Part shown: one piece after another, positions 43,984 through 55,169 of the stretch
Layout of the letters: every line of letters starts with the position of its first letter
How positions within the stretch are numbered: position 1 is the stretch's first letter
NCBI GenBank assembly: GCA_028753945.1
Contig: JAPNXP010000004.1
Coordinates: forward strand, 1,426,001 to 1,490,000
Origin: Hexactinellida sp. DTS-2022
Taxonomy: Eukaryota > Porifera > Hexactinellida
Length of the DNA: 64,000 nt
Direction: 5' to 3'
Made by a program: the position numbers and the translations under genes
Notes under the pieces: model-generated
Seen by the model: the letters and a program-made list of their open reading frames with translations, nothing else
Databases searched by the model: none
What the model was told of the DNA's origin: nothing

Positions 43984-44323
43984 ACTATTATCATAATTAT
44001 GTAAGGGATTCTAAATCTACTTGACAGAATTCTAATCAGTAACTACAACTTTCATTTGTAATGTATTACGCAAAACCTTGAAGGTGGCTGTTATGCTTAC
44101 AGAGCAATGATTGCACTAAAAAAACATTTTTTGGTTAAAATTCGTATACTATATCATGAATTTTATGATGAAATATAAACGCTAAATAATGATGCAGATC
44201 AATTAGTTTTTGACATATTTATTCATTTTGATGATCTTTGAGCTCAGTAGAACTCTACCTGTTATCTCCTGTCAAGTTAGACAGTAAGTTTATTTATATA
44301 ATAAATAGTGAATTAGACTAAGT
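43984..44323. other. No gene seen
   Basis: AT-rich flank before the MULE element. Confidence 0.4.
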
Positions 44324-44451
44324 CATACCTGCCAACCGTACAGGGATTTTTTTCGTTGACGGATAGATGGTCGCGGGGAAATTTGGTCGCGGAAAATTGG
44401 TCGCAGTGAAATTTAGTCCCAGGGAAAAATGGTCGCTACGAAACCATAATA

Positions 44452-44862
44452 TCTATATTATTAAATCTCGATTGTTGTGTGTGTGTGTGTGTGTGTGTGT
44501 TTGTCCGGATTGTATTAAAGTGATGGGGGAATAGAAACCGCATTTATATTGAGATAGAAACTAAGTTCCAAATGTTATAATAGGTAAACAAGTATACTGA
44601 ACACGAATTTCGCATTTACAAATTTCTAATATGAATATTTGTTGTTGTTGTTTACACAAAATAGGTAAACAAATTAATGAAAATTCAAAATTAACCTAGA
44701 AGTTAGCTAAAGTATGGAAAATGGTAGTTAAGGGTGTATATATCAACAACAACTATTACTAACTATATAATCAATGGTTCAGTGAAGAAGGCCGCGTAGC
44801 GGCCGTCAACTTGAGGTGCGTAGCACCGATCAGTCGCAAAGCGACCGAGACCGAAGGGCTCG
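44452..44862 (+). mobile_element. Non-autonomous Helitron inside the MULE
   Basis: Starts tctatattattaaatctcg after A and ends gaccgaagggctcg before T. It has a (gt)n tract near the 5' end and hairpins gccgcgtagcggc and gtcgcaaagcgac before the 3' end. It is the same family as 54391-55169 and 61960-62577. No duplication of the target. Confidence 0.82.
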
Positions 44863-45033
44863 TTGAAGTTAATTTCCCATTCTTGATTTCACTCATTGTT
44901 ATTCAAATGTCACTGGAGTTAATTTATTATTTTCTCAACAACACACGATTGTTCTTTACACTACACTATCTGGTTAAAATTATACTGTATATTGTAATTT
45001 CAATTCACTTTTACGTTTTGACTTGTTTCTCTA

Positions 45034-46440
45034 ATGGCCTCTGAATTACTTATTGAAAGAATCAAGAGCAACAAAAATAAAGACAAAGCCTCGCTAATGG
45101 GATATATCTATACGCTAAACCGAGTATCTGTGATATATTATACTGGGCATGTGAAAAACGTGGCACATGCAAAGCTAGAATTCATACGAGAAATGATATT
45201 ATAATCAAGCCTGTTCTAGTATCCGAAGTTGAGCAAGCCCATACACACACACCTTCAAGGATCGTATACAGATGTTAAAGGATTATAGAAAATGAAAGAC
45301 ACAGCATCTAATTCCGAGCAGAGCACTAGAGGTATATTATCCTCTGGTTTAGAAAAAATGCATCCAAGTACTGTAAGTAAGCTACCACAATTGGAATCCG
45401 TGAAACGAACGATTCGTAATTACAAAAGCATGAGTATCGGAAAATGTGGCAATCCCACTTGTGCAGCTGAAATTATCATCCCTGAAAAATATAAAAACTC
45501 TCTGAAAGGCGAAACCTTCTTACTGTATGATTCAGGGTTTGGGGATCAGCAAAGGATCATTATATATGGTACACTTAAATTTATTGATTTCCTAAGAAAC
45601 TGTGATAGCTGGTTTTGCGACGGAACATTTAGAGTTGTTCCTGATCTATTTACACAACTGTATACAATCCATGCAGAAAAGGATGGTGTAATTTTCCCTT
45701 GATCTATGCACTGCTTCCAAATAAAACTGAAGCTACATATGACAGATTGTTTAAGAAATTATTAGAAATAGAGCCATCATTAAACCCTTTAACAATTATG
45801 GTCGATTTTGAGAAGGCTGCAATTAATGCCCTGGAGGAGAATTTTATTTCTGTAATTACGGGATGCTTTTTTCACCTCTCGCAAAATATATTCAGGCACG
45901 TTCAAGAACAAGGGTTGGCTGTACGATATCAAGAGGATAACGATTTCGCTATTAGTATCAAGATACTTGCCAGTTTTGCTTTTGTTCCAGAGATCTACGT
46001 TATAGACAGTTTCATAATTTTAATGCAACAGTTTCCAGAAGAGGCTAGAGAAATAGCTAAATATTTGAAAAGACTTACATAGGAAAAGTATTACCCGATT
46101 TGACTAGAAGGGTCCCATTGTTCCCAATAAGAATTTGGAATCTTCACACGAGGGTCAACAGCCGTCTAGCCAGGAAAAATAATAACGTTGAGGGTTGGCA
46201 CAATGCATTCAGATCCACAGTTGTGTATTCGCATCCAAGTTTTTGCAAACTTTCTATGTTTCTTCAAAGGGAACAGTCTATGCAAGAGGCCGTTCTTGCA
46301 AAATGGGAGGGTGGAGAAGTAAAAAAAGTTCTAAAGCTATTATCGCACGAAATCATCGCATCTTATCCCTTGTGGCCGATTACGAAAACCGTGAAACATT
46401 GGTTTTTCTGAAGGGAATTGCATATAATTTCGAATTTTAA
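45034..46440 (+). pseudogene. FLYWCH-MULE transposase, frameshifted
   Basis: An ATG at 45034 starts ELLIERIKSNKNKDKASLMGYIYTL-type sequence; after one frameshift comes the FLYWCH zinc finger (LYWACEKRGTCKARIHT, then AHTH). The frame at 45292-45702 carries CDGTFRVVPDLFTQLYTIH with the first catalytic Asp. After a frameshift near 45700 comes MVDFEKAAINALEENF with the second Asp and GCFFHLSQNIFRHVQ (Cys/His motif). A further shift near 46080 leads to NNVEGWHNAFRS with the Glu, and another near 46360 to the terminal VADYENRETLVFLKGI. All catalytic regions are recognisable in order but at least four frameshifts make it inactive. Confidence 0.85.
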
Positions 46441-46668
46441 GACGTATACCATAATAATTAAGTATAAATAACACATAGTAAATTTTTGTCATGTATTCTA
46501 CATTAACCACATAATCCAATGCTTAGTTATTGTAATCCTTTTATTATAACTGTAGAGCGATTTTCAATCGAGCGAGAACATTTTTGGGGTGTCCAGGGAT
46601 TTTGGCCAATGTACAGGGGAAAATTGGAGCTCGTACAGGGATATCACTCAAATAGGTTGGCAGGTAAG

Positions 46669-47784
46669 AGTGAAGCTTAGAATTATAATTGTCTCTATTA
46701 GAATTAAAACGAATAACCGAATGGAATGGATCAATATGCAATCTAAATAATTATGAGGCTCATCGCTTCGCAACAAAGCAACAAAAACTTCTTCACCCGG
46801 TGGGTGTGACACGTACATTTATTTACTTATAGGTAAATAAATGTACTTATAACAATAAATATACATTAGATAATGTTGGTCAGATGCTTGCTTAACAACT
46901 ATATAATCGTCGGAAGCAGGCCGATACGACAATTCTTAGACTGTGTTTCTTTTACAACGTGTAAGCAAACGTATACACATACGAGGTTGTTATCATTAAA
47001 TTTTAGACTATTATTAATTATTTTCATTTAAAAGCAAATTAATGGATAATTGCTATAATTATTTATCAAAATTACTTCGTAAGCTACCTTTGTTTTGACT
47101 CGATTAGCAAAGTTTATATAAATCGTATGACCGATCTTACTTGTCCAGTTCGAAATACAAATATAAATTCAATTTATTTGGTTTATAGAATTAATGGATA
47201 TTATTGTTATTCAAAAAGCAATAAGAAATCAAAAAATTATGAAAACGTAAATTGTGGATTTGGTCATGTTCAAGATAATCTTGACTGACCTTTCTTATTA
47301 ACTAAAATAGGTAGCTACCCACTGATTGATATTCTAAATGTATGAGATATAATGATGGTGGGCGTACTTACGAGTAAACACTAATCTCAATTGTACGAAA
47401 GTAAAAACTGTGTTCATCACTAGGGGTAAACAATTATAGCAATATTCTTGCATCGTGCAAGTTTATTTGATTAATTGAGATTCAAGTTCTTGTGTTTGAT
47501 GAGTAAATTTATTCATACTGATTGTAAAGCGTATAATACTTACATGTTACACTCTCTAAGAATTAAGTATAAAGCAGTGGTTTTCAACCCATTTCTATAG
47601 TTTTAATTTAATTGAAATACCATAAAAGTTGAGAGACTATATTATTTCTCTTTTTGTCTCAGGGGGGGGGTCAATCGGCAGATACTTGACCAAAAGCCAG
47701 GTGGTGGGTCCCATTTTGAAAGGTACATCCATGAAGTACCTGATACTTCATGGTTGGTATGAATCAATATTATTGCGAAATTTT
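46669..47784. other. No gene; possible hAT end at 47576
   Basis: AT-rich, with no exon recognised. gcagtggttttcaaccc at 47575 resembles the hAT-like ends of 33740 and 52182 but no partner end is clear. Confidence 0.4.
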
Positions 47785-48263
47785 CAGGGTTGCCGTGGGA
47801 AGGGAATTTTAATTCCCATTCCCATCCCATTCCCACAGGATTTCTGTGGGAATTCCCATAGGATTCCCCATAGGATTCCCATAGGATTTCCCACATGTGG
47901 GATTTCTATAGGATTTCCCACATGTGGGAATTCCCACAGGATTCCCACATGTGGGAAATCCCATAGCATTTACAATTTTACACAGGATTCCTACGTATGG
48001 GAATTCGCCTATATAGTGTTCATGAATCATTATGGTTTGTCTACAACCATAATGTACACTATGCTTTATTGGTAATATGATCTATATGAATTCTATTGAT
48101 AATCCTATGGGAATTCCCATAGGATTCCCATAGGTTTCCCACAGGATTCCCACAGGATTCCCACATGTGGGAATTCCCATAGGCTAAAAAAATTTCCCAT
48201 TCCCATCCCATATGGGAATTCTGTGGGAATTCCCACAGGATTCCCATACCCACGGCAACCCTG
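47785..48263. mobile_element. hAT-like MITE of gggaattcccat repeats, perfect 8-bp TSD
   Basis: The ends cagggttgccgtggga and tacccacggcaaccctg are inverted. The flanks gaaatttt at 47777-47784 and 48264-48271 are identical. The body is some 30 variants of gggaattcccatagg/cacaggattcccac. Frames over it on either strand are repeat translation. Confidence 0.9.
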
Positions 48264-49364
48264 GAAATTTTGCAGCAAATTATCAAGAATTTACACTAAG
48301 GGTAATTTTTAAAAATCTTATCACACCTAAAGGTGGGAATTGCTGACTAATTAAAATTGTAAAAAATTAAAAGTGTGTTTTGGGTAAAAATGCTCATGGG
48401 TTAGTATTCTTAAGATTGACCCCCCCCTGTTTGTCTACGAGTCCATGAATTTTTAGTTGGAGCAACCTTACTGTACTTGATTCTTGATTTTATATTGCAA
48501 AAAATTTAATTATTCATGCGTCTAGGGTTTCATGGACTGTTTTTAAAAGAGAATTATAATATAACAGCAAATATAAGATATTATTCCGTCTGACTAACTA
48601 TATATAAGTTATTATATATAATGTATTTAAAGTAAAAGCGAGGCGGTTAGTCTTAGTACAAGATGTGAAAACGCCCGTAGCGCGTAACGAACAACTAAAT
48701 ATTTGATAGATTCGAGATAAAATTATTGGAATTGCTGATAAATATTAGTGAACATCGACCGAGTTTGTGAGTTTTTTGAGCACTATAGAAAGGTATCCAG
48801 GAAATGAATACATTGTCTAGGAAATTCTTGACATTAACTAGGATTTGTCTGACAAGTTGACAGGTATGATAATTTCGCGACCGACCATGGAATACACATT
48901 GCATTAGAATTTATACTCTGTCTAATGGTATTATTTATTGCGTTGACTCCTGACAATACTATGTTAATGTAGACAAACAATTACATTGCCGGCGCCACGT
49001 ATTATGAGGTGTGGATGTAGTGGGTGTCACTGTATAGTCTAGTGGGTGTCACTGTGATTAAGATGACTGATTGAATTATTTAATAAACGAACTCCACAAT
49101 ATGAACACTTTTTCTCGGTCCCAAAACTTTCCTATTGTTTTACAGTGTTTACCCTCCAACTTATGAATTCCTCTGAAAAGTGAAATATGAACACCTAATC
49201 TGGTCTCAATTGTCCAAAATTGTATAGGATATGACCTCTTAAAAGTGAACATAGGATTTTTTGGAGGGTTTTTAGCCATGTTGGAGGAGGGGGTGTTATT
49301 TGATCTGCTTGAGATAGACTTTCTGGTGGCTAACTGGCAGCTATGTTTTCGCACTTGTTGTGAA
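48264..49364. other. No gene seen
   Basis: A minus-strand frame at 49076-49354 has no recognisable domain. The end word tacagtgtttaccctcc at 49140 and ggttttactgta at about 50223 could be worn inverted ends of a pogo-like element, but the match is weak. Confidence 0.35.
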
Positions 49365-50113
49365 CAGTGGCGTCGAACTTGTCCATTTTTCGGAAAATCA
49401 TGCGGGGCGAGTTATGAAATTTTTTAAATTTCACCTAGTATAAAACATGTTTCCCGAAAAATTGTTTTACCTATTGTGAAACTTTTTTCCAAAAAGTAGG
49501 TTTTACATTGATGAAAATTTCCCGCTAAATCGCTATCTATTAAACATTCTGACAAAACACATACATTGCATTCTTTAACTTTAACGGTTCGAATTAAGTT
49601 CGGCCGAACCTAATTAGCAAAGTTCTAGACGAACTAAAGTGGTTCATCCGAATCAAATAGGTTTGTGCTGAACTAGGCTCAAAAAAACTTTCCTGCGGGT
49701 GAATTTCGACTGTCACCGATTTTATGTTAATTAATTACCTTTCGAGCAGAGATGATATGGATCGATTTAGAATTTTTAGTTCAGCCGAACCAAATTTGTT
49801 GGGTTCCAGTTCCACTCGAATTAACTTACTCTAAATATGTTCACTCGAACCAATAGGTTCTTGTTGAACTAAACATATCAATACTTTTCCAGCGATTTCA
49901 CAGTGGGTCCAAACATGCAGGAAGTTTGCTCAAACGAGTTCAGAAATAATAAAAAATAGCAATCCATGATAGATGCATCCAATTTATCACGAAACACCAC
50001 CAAAAATCACCGAATTTCGACAGATTTATGCCGGGGCGAAAGTGGCCGCTCCGGCATGATTTTTTCATGCCAGGGCACGCCCCGTCCGCCCCGGCATGGT
50101 TGACGCCTATGGT
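49365..50113. mobile_element. Possible CATAGGCGTC-family element with gttcggccgaacc repeats
   Basis: The right end is gttgacgcctatgg next to a GC-rich palindromic block (gccccggcatg / catgccggggcg, 50030-50100), as in 27022. The left end agtggcgtcgaactt is a weak inverse match. In the middle (49580-49880), gttcggccgaacc, ggttcatccgaa and cagccgaacc words recur. Confidence 0.4.
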
Positions 50114-50400
50114 TGTGAATGCACAGATGAATGGACAGCAAAATCTGGTCAGGACACTTTATGATATTGATAAATCATGAAGAGTGAACATTTTGGCTGG
50201 TGCCCAGGGTGTTCACTTTCTGAAGGTTTTACTGTATTATAAAAAGATAATATACAAAGGTTAATAATTAATTAATATTCATCAATTCAAAACCATTGTA
50301 GAATTATTATAATTTATTATTAACTATTAATCCATGGTTACAAATTAATAATTATTACTTAAATAACACTTGTCAAAAGAATTATAGTGTTTAAGGTGTA

Positions 50401-50536
50401 AAGTGAACCTCGTTAATACGTACAGCAAGGGACAGTCAAAAAATGTATACTCCTCCGAAATTTGTATTAAAACCGGTGTCAATTGATTGAAAAAGATTTG
50501 AAGTGGATTGAAATAGTACTTATGTTAACGAGGTTC
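50401..50536. mobile_element. Tigger-like MITE (AGTGAACCTCGTTAATACG ends)
   Basis: The left agtgaacctcgttaatacg and right tatgttaacgaggttctact are imperfect inverted ends of a 136-bp unit without coding capacity. Confidence 0.6.
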
Positions 50537-51136
50537 TACTTATGTACTAGTATAGTATATAATCTACTTCAGTTGTTGTATCACCTTTCTTAGTTACCAA
50601 AATAGGTAGAAGTTAAAAATACAATACAAATGTTAACCCCATGTGTGAATTGATTGCTCAAATTTTCATAGAATTAATCATTTTAGTTCAAATGTTTAGA
50701 CTTTAGAGTACGTAATCAACTACAATGTGATCAAAATAACTTTAATTTATCCAAATTAATTATTACTATAAAAACTGGTCAGTAAGCTGAAATAAGATAT
50801 TTAAGAAATTTATAAAAAAGGAGACGACAAGTCTCAACTTTAATGTCGTGTCAATTCCTTAACTTTGGTGGTGTCTTCTAATCAATTATGTCTCTTGATG
50901 ATCTTGTAAATATCATAGAGGTTCGAAATGTAAGAGTTTACCCTTGTGTCATAGTATGCAAATATCTAATTCCTATAAATTAACTGCTAATGACGTGGGG
51001 TCTCCAAAACAACGTAAGTTGTTTTTCGCTAAAAAGAAATGGCTATGTAGAAGCCAAGTACATACCAAGCTATTGGCAGGTTTAATTAATCAACAAGTTC
51101 TCAAGCCTCCGAGGACAGGAGCTCTTATGTACGGGC
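50537..51136. other. No confirmed gene; one open frame cut by a hAT insert
   Basis: From an ATG at about 50959 a frame reads MQISNSYKLTANDVGSPKQR... to the insert at 51137, and it stays open after the insert from 51973 for some codons. No family is recognised, so an interrupted gene is only a possibility. Confidence 0.25.
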
Positions 51137-51795
51137 CAGTGTTTGCATGCGCTGTGTCCAGCGCAGCGCTACATTGACTTCCAGCGAAGCGCAGCGCAGC
51201 GCTATCTTGATTTCCAGCGCAGCGCATTTCAGGATTTATGCCCTTAAACAGTTCTTTAAAACACGAGGGGCAAATACCTATCAATTATTTAATTCAGCAA
51301 TTAATGAGAATATCCAAAAATCCTTCAATAGTTTTAATGTTGCACTCAGTAAATAAAAGTAATATATTCATATCTATTTCGTAACTACGTCATTTTTAAT
51401 TAGATATTTGTCTTTGCTTGATTATTACATAATGAGAGAAACCAAATGAAAACATGTTTAACTTAGGACTATTTAATTTGAATACGAAATACTGGTGGAA
51501 GGCCGAAGGAATAGTATGTACGTTCAAAGTTTACGAAATAGGCTACTAACACTAATGAATTCGTAATAAATTACATATATTAACTAGAGTTATTGATAGT
51601 TATACAAATTTACATGATTATGACTATAGACACAAGAAGTATATTAGTTAGGGAAAATTTGTTACTTTGCGCTAGCCCGCCCACCCCGTAGGCACAGTAG
51701 TCATATGTATGATATGATATATATATATGATATTATGATATGATATGATATATATATATATGTTATAATTATATAATATGATATATATATATATA

Positions 51796-51830
<35 letters not shown>

Positions 51831-51964
51831 ATGATAACCTAATATGAAATTGGAGCGCAGCGCAGCGGGGATCCAAAAAAATTAACAACGCAGCGCAGCG
51901 CAGCGGGCACCCAAAAATTAGAAGCGCAGCGGGGTTTGAATAGAACCAGCGCTTGTAAACACTG
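51137..51964. mobile_element. hAT-like MITE of cagcgcagcg repeats, perfect 8-bp TSD
   Basis: The ends cagtgtttgcatgcgctg and cagcgcttgtaaacactg are inverted. The flanks gtacgggc at 51129-51136 and 51965-51972 are identical. Subterminal regions on both sides are arrays of agcgcagcgcagcg. A tgatatatatata microsatellite occupies about 51705-51835. Confidence 0.9.
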
Positions 51965-52181
51965 GTACGGGCTCCTCCCTCAACCAGCCATTCTTATTGG
52001 TATCAAGTTAAGCTATATTGCACTAAATTCTCAGTACTTAGAAAGAAACTAGTCATATATATTATATGTGGTACGACAGTGGGATGTTGATTAATATTAA
52101 GTTTATATCTTCCAATCCAATTAATTTAAGAATTAAAGTTCAGAGTTGTAATATTATTCTACGAAGATTAATAGTCTAACG

Positions 52182-52511
52182 CAGTGGTTTTCAACCGGGG
52201 TTCCGCGACTAAACCTCAAGGGTTCCGCAGGATTATTGGCAAATCGATGTAAATACATCAGACTCATAATAGTCAATCGGAAATACAATCTTTAGCAGCT
52301 TATTGACTATCAGACCACGAATAAAAGAAATATGCAAAAGTAAACAATCACAGATCTCACATTGAAACTGTACCTGACAATACTAGTTAATAAATAAATG
52401 TAATTAAATTTGTTATAAATATATTCGTAGAGGAATTAGAAGTGTAGGGTTCCGCGTGCTGCCACAAAAAATTTAGGGGTTCCGTAGTACAAAAAAGGTT
52501 GAAAACCACTG
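52182..52511. mobile_element. hAT-like MITE (CAGTGGTTTTCAACC ends), copy 2
   Basis: Nearly identical in body to 33740-34079 apart from small deletions. The flanks gtctaacg / gtctaaga agree at six of eight bases. It lies 133 bp past the stop of ELOF1, so it may be close to that gene's poly(A) site. Confidence 0.83.
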
Positions 52512-52644
52512 GTCTAAGATAATGTAAAACAAACAAATTCAATGAGCTTTCCTTGATTACAAACAATGTGAACGAGCATTTACTAATATAGATTATAACA
52601 AAGTATTATAGGGGTTGTAATGAATTAATCAATTAAGAATCAGT

Positions 52645-52899
52645 TTAAGTAGCATTAGCAGCCTCACACGCGTCTATCCAGTCACTGTACACATCCACCT
52701 TCTCAGAGAGATAGGTTATGGGAGTTTGAAAATCTTCCAAACACACACGACAAGTGACTACACCTACATTTTTGTCTTTATGCAGCTCTACATCGCATGA
52801 CTTTTCGTGGTTGCAGAAGGGACAGTCAAATAATGAGTCTAATGGCTGTAATCTCTTTTGCTTTGGAGGAGGCTTTCTCTTAGATTTTCTTTTTCCCAT
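52645..52899 (-). CDS. ELOF1: Transcription elongation factor 1 homolog
   Basis: 84 residues from ATG 52897-52899 to TAA, matching the usual length of this very conserved family. ELOF1/Elf1 is a small zinc-ribbon protein that travels with RNA polymerase II, aids passage through nucleosomes and takes part in transcription-coupled repair. The start is [13 protein letters not shown], the basic N-terminal tail. The zinc ribbon has Cys26 and Cys29 (CPFC) with Cys50 and Cys53 (CRVC), separated by the typical [15 protein letters not shown] strand. The C-terminal helix region [12 protein letters not shown] is complete. It is intronless here. The RhoGAP exon at 54 kb is on the same strand upstream; no shared promoter is implied. 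Confidence 0.95.
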   Translation of the reverse strand: MGKRKSKRKPPPKQKRLQPLDSLFDCPFCNHEKSCDVELHKDKNVGVVTCRVCLEDFQTPITYLSEKVDVYSDWIDACEAANAT

Positions 52900-54022
52900 T
52901 TAAATAACTGCTAAAATAAACAATACGACTAAATTATCTAAGTATGATATTAAACTAAGCTTGTCCAAGTTTGGCCTGTAATCACCTCTAATATTCATTT
53001 ATTACATTGAGTTTTCTCGGATTCATAATAGCTGTATTATTATATAAATTCCCCAAAGGGGAAATTGTACCAAGTAGGTCAAGGAATTAAGTTCGTAGCT
53101 TAATAAAATAATTGAAAACATTTTATAATAGCCACTAGATGGTTTATGTGTTGAAGCACTGTACTCCTAATATGAATCAGCGGTTGATTGAATAATCAAG
53201 TAAAGACCGCCTCGCAATAACAATTTATTGGTTTGGATCCACCTCGCAATAACAATTTATTGATTTGGATCCACCTTAATTAACACTAATCTTTGGAATA
53301 TATTTTACACTGGGACAAATGTATATGCACTTGTATATTTAGACATTGTCGGAACGTATTAAATAATCACTCACCATTTATTGGTTAAACTAATGAGCAA
53401 ATAACTACGTATTAATTAAAGTTCAATAGTATCCTTATGCCGATTGAGTCATATTTCATAGATCAGATAAAATTAAATATTGGTCCCATAAGTCATTTTA
53501 TCTTCAATACACTGTGGTTTATATGTAAATTGCCCTTAGTTCAAAACGACTAGGGGTAACGTCTAGACATACAAATATGTTAATTCAATTTATTGATTAA
53601 ACATCTTACGCTTAATGATTCTTTTAATTAAATTATATTTTATATTACGATTGCATTACAGGTGTATTTTATGGAGAAAACACATATCAAACAAGCCATA
53701 ACTACCCACACATGATGGTGGACACATTCAATAGATAATAAAAAATGTTTATAGATATTATATACATACTATAGTTATGTAATCAGAGTTAATTACCGTG
53801 AATATTATGTATTTAAAAAGCAAAATATAAGAATTTTGTATTTACAAAGTTGATCACAAGAATATATAAACCTAAAATATAATTTGGAATATTTATATCT
53901 AGGTGTTAGTATCCATTCAATAAAAGCGAAGCAGTCAATCTATATATACCATGAGCACAAGCTTAAAATGAAAAGGAATAAATACAAATAATAATAGGAA
54001 ATTACTGAATATAATACATCAT
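52900..54022. other. Intergenic, between the RhoGAP and ELOF1 genes
   Basis: AT-rich. A direct duplication of cctcgcaataacaatttatt + gntttggatccacct occurs at about 53210-53273. No exon or transposon end recognised. Confidence 0.5.
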
Positions 54023-54245
54023 TTAGTTAGGATATACTCGAACTGAATCGTACAGATCTTCAGATATTATCTCTTCCGTCGGGAGGATGGAAGGGAATTC
54101 AATCATGTTGGACACCATTTGCTCAAATATCGGAGCTTGAACATGAAATGTTGCCAAATCTGCCGGTGGACGAAACAAGCTTGGCCAGAATGTAATAGCA
54201 AGGTTATATGCGGTCATTTTATTTTCATCGCTCAGCAAAGAAACT
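54023..54245 (-). CDS. RhoGAP domain protein, last coding exon
   Basis: Minus-strand exon after an acceptor (tatccttatag|ag) at about 54246, ending at TAA 54023-54025. It encodes the final helices of a RhoGAP domain: SDENKMTAYNLAITFWPSLF, where the conserved Asn-Lys-Met-x-x-x-Asn-Leu-Ala signature binds the Rho GTPase, then FEQMVSNMIEF and a short tail ending SVRVYPN. RhoGAPs speed up GTP hydrolysis by Rho, Rac or Cdc42. The arginine-finger exon and other upstream exons should lie at higher coordinates on this strand; I did not find them before the Rab gene, so the gene family member cannot be named. The Pro-Ser-Leu-Phe variant of the usual Pro-Asn-Leu is minor. Confidence 0.8.
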
Positions 54246-54390
54246 CTATAAGGATAGACATTGTGAAAGAGTATTTTGCTATTTTCAAACCAATTTATCT
54301 TTACAGTACTTTCGACAAATGTTTTGTTGTCCTATGGGCTAATTCAGATAATACAATCAGATAATACGTACAGTACGAGATGGAAACATA

Positions 54391-55169
54391 TCTATATTAT
54401 TTAATCTCGATTGTTGTGTGTTTGTTTATTTGTCCGGATTGTATTAAAGTGACGGGGGGTTAGAAACCGCATTAATATATGAGATATAAACTAACTGTCA
54501 AATGTTAATAATAGGTAACAAATGTTATAATAGGTAAACAAGTATGCTGAACACGAATTTCGCATTTATAAATTTATAATATGAATATTTGTTGTTGTTT
54601 ACACAAAAAAGTAAACAAAATAGTGAAAATTCAAAATCAAACCAGAAGTTAGCTTTCAACGGGTATTATAGGTAAACAAATATGCTGATTTCGAATTTCG
54701 CGTTTATAAATTTATAATATGAATATTTGTTGTTGTTGTTTGTAAACACAAAATAGGTAAACAAATTAATGAAAATTCAAAATCAACCTAGAAGTTTGCT
54801 TTCAACAGGTATTATAGTTAAACAAGTATGCTGAACACGAATTTCGCATTTATAATTTATTATATGAATATTTGTTGTTGTAGTTTACACAAAATAGGTA
54901 AACAAATTAAAGAAAATTCAAAATCAACCTAGAAGTTAGCTTTCATCGGGTATTATAGGTAAACAAGTGTGCTGAACACGAATTTCGCATTTATAAATTT
55001 AGAATATGAAAAACAAGTTAAAACTATGGAAATTTCTAAAGGGATGTATATAACTCCCTTTCTGCCATTTTCCATGGTAGAAAGGGTGAGGAGTAAGGCC
55101 GCACAGCGGCCGTTAACTTGAGATGCGGAGCACCGATCCGTCGCAAAGCGACCAAGACCGAAGGGCTCG
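54391..55169 (+). mobile_element. Non-autonomous Helitron with internal ~150-bp repeats
   Basis: Starts tctatattatttaatctcg after A and ends gaccgaagggctcg before T. The 3' hairpins are gccgcacagcggc and gtcgcaaagcgac. A unit of about 150 bp (aggtaaacaagtatgctgaa... gaatatttgttgttgt... caacctagaagttagc) is present about four times in tandem; the copy in the MULE (44452) has one. It lies 146 bp upstream of the RhoGAP exon's acceptor, so in that gene's intron. Confidence 0.85.

Larger units (their letters stand above)
44324..46668 (+). mobile_element. Decayed MULE element (CATACCTGCCAACC ends) carrying its transposase
   Basis: The left end catacctgccaaccgtacag and right end ataggttggcaggtaag are inverted. 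The right ~110 bp (ccaatgtacagggg, gtccagggattttggcc) match in inverse the left end of the non-autonomous copy at 19281. The interior holds the FLYWCH/MULE transposase relic and a Helitron insert (44452-44862). Just inside the left end is a run of ggtcgcggggaaattt-type repeats (44370-44445). No TSD was recognised. Confidence 0.75.

Noticed and set aside
47629..48286. Several overlapping frames rich in Gly, Asn and Pro on both strands
   Set aside because: They are translations of the gggaattcccat repeats of a hAT-like MITE.
49560..49890. gttcgaat-type words as tRNA box B signals
   Set aside because: No A box or cloverleaf could be found around them; they are part of a repeated gttcggccgaacc motif.
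51700..51840. Tandem tgatatatata region as a replication origin
   Set aside because: It is a microsatellite inside a hAT-like MITE, with no supporting structure.
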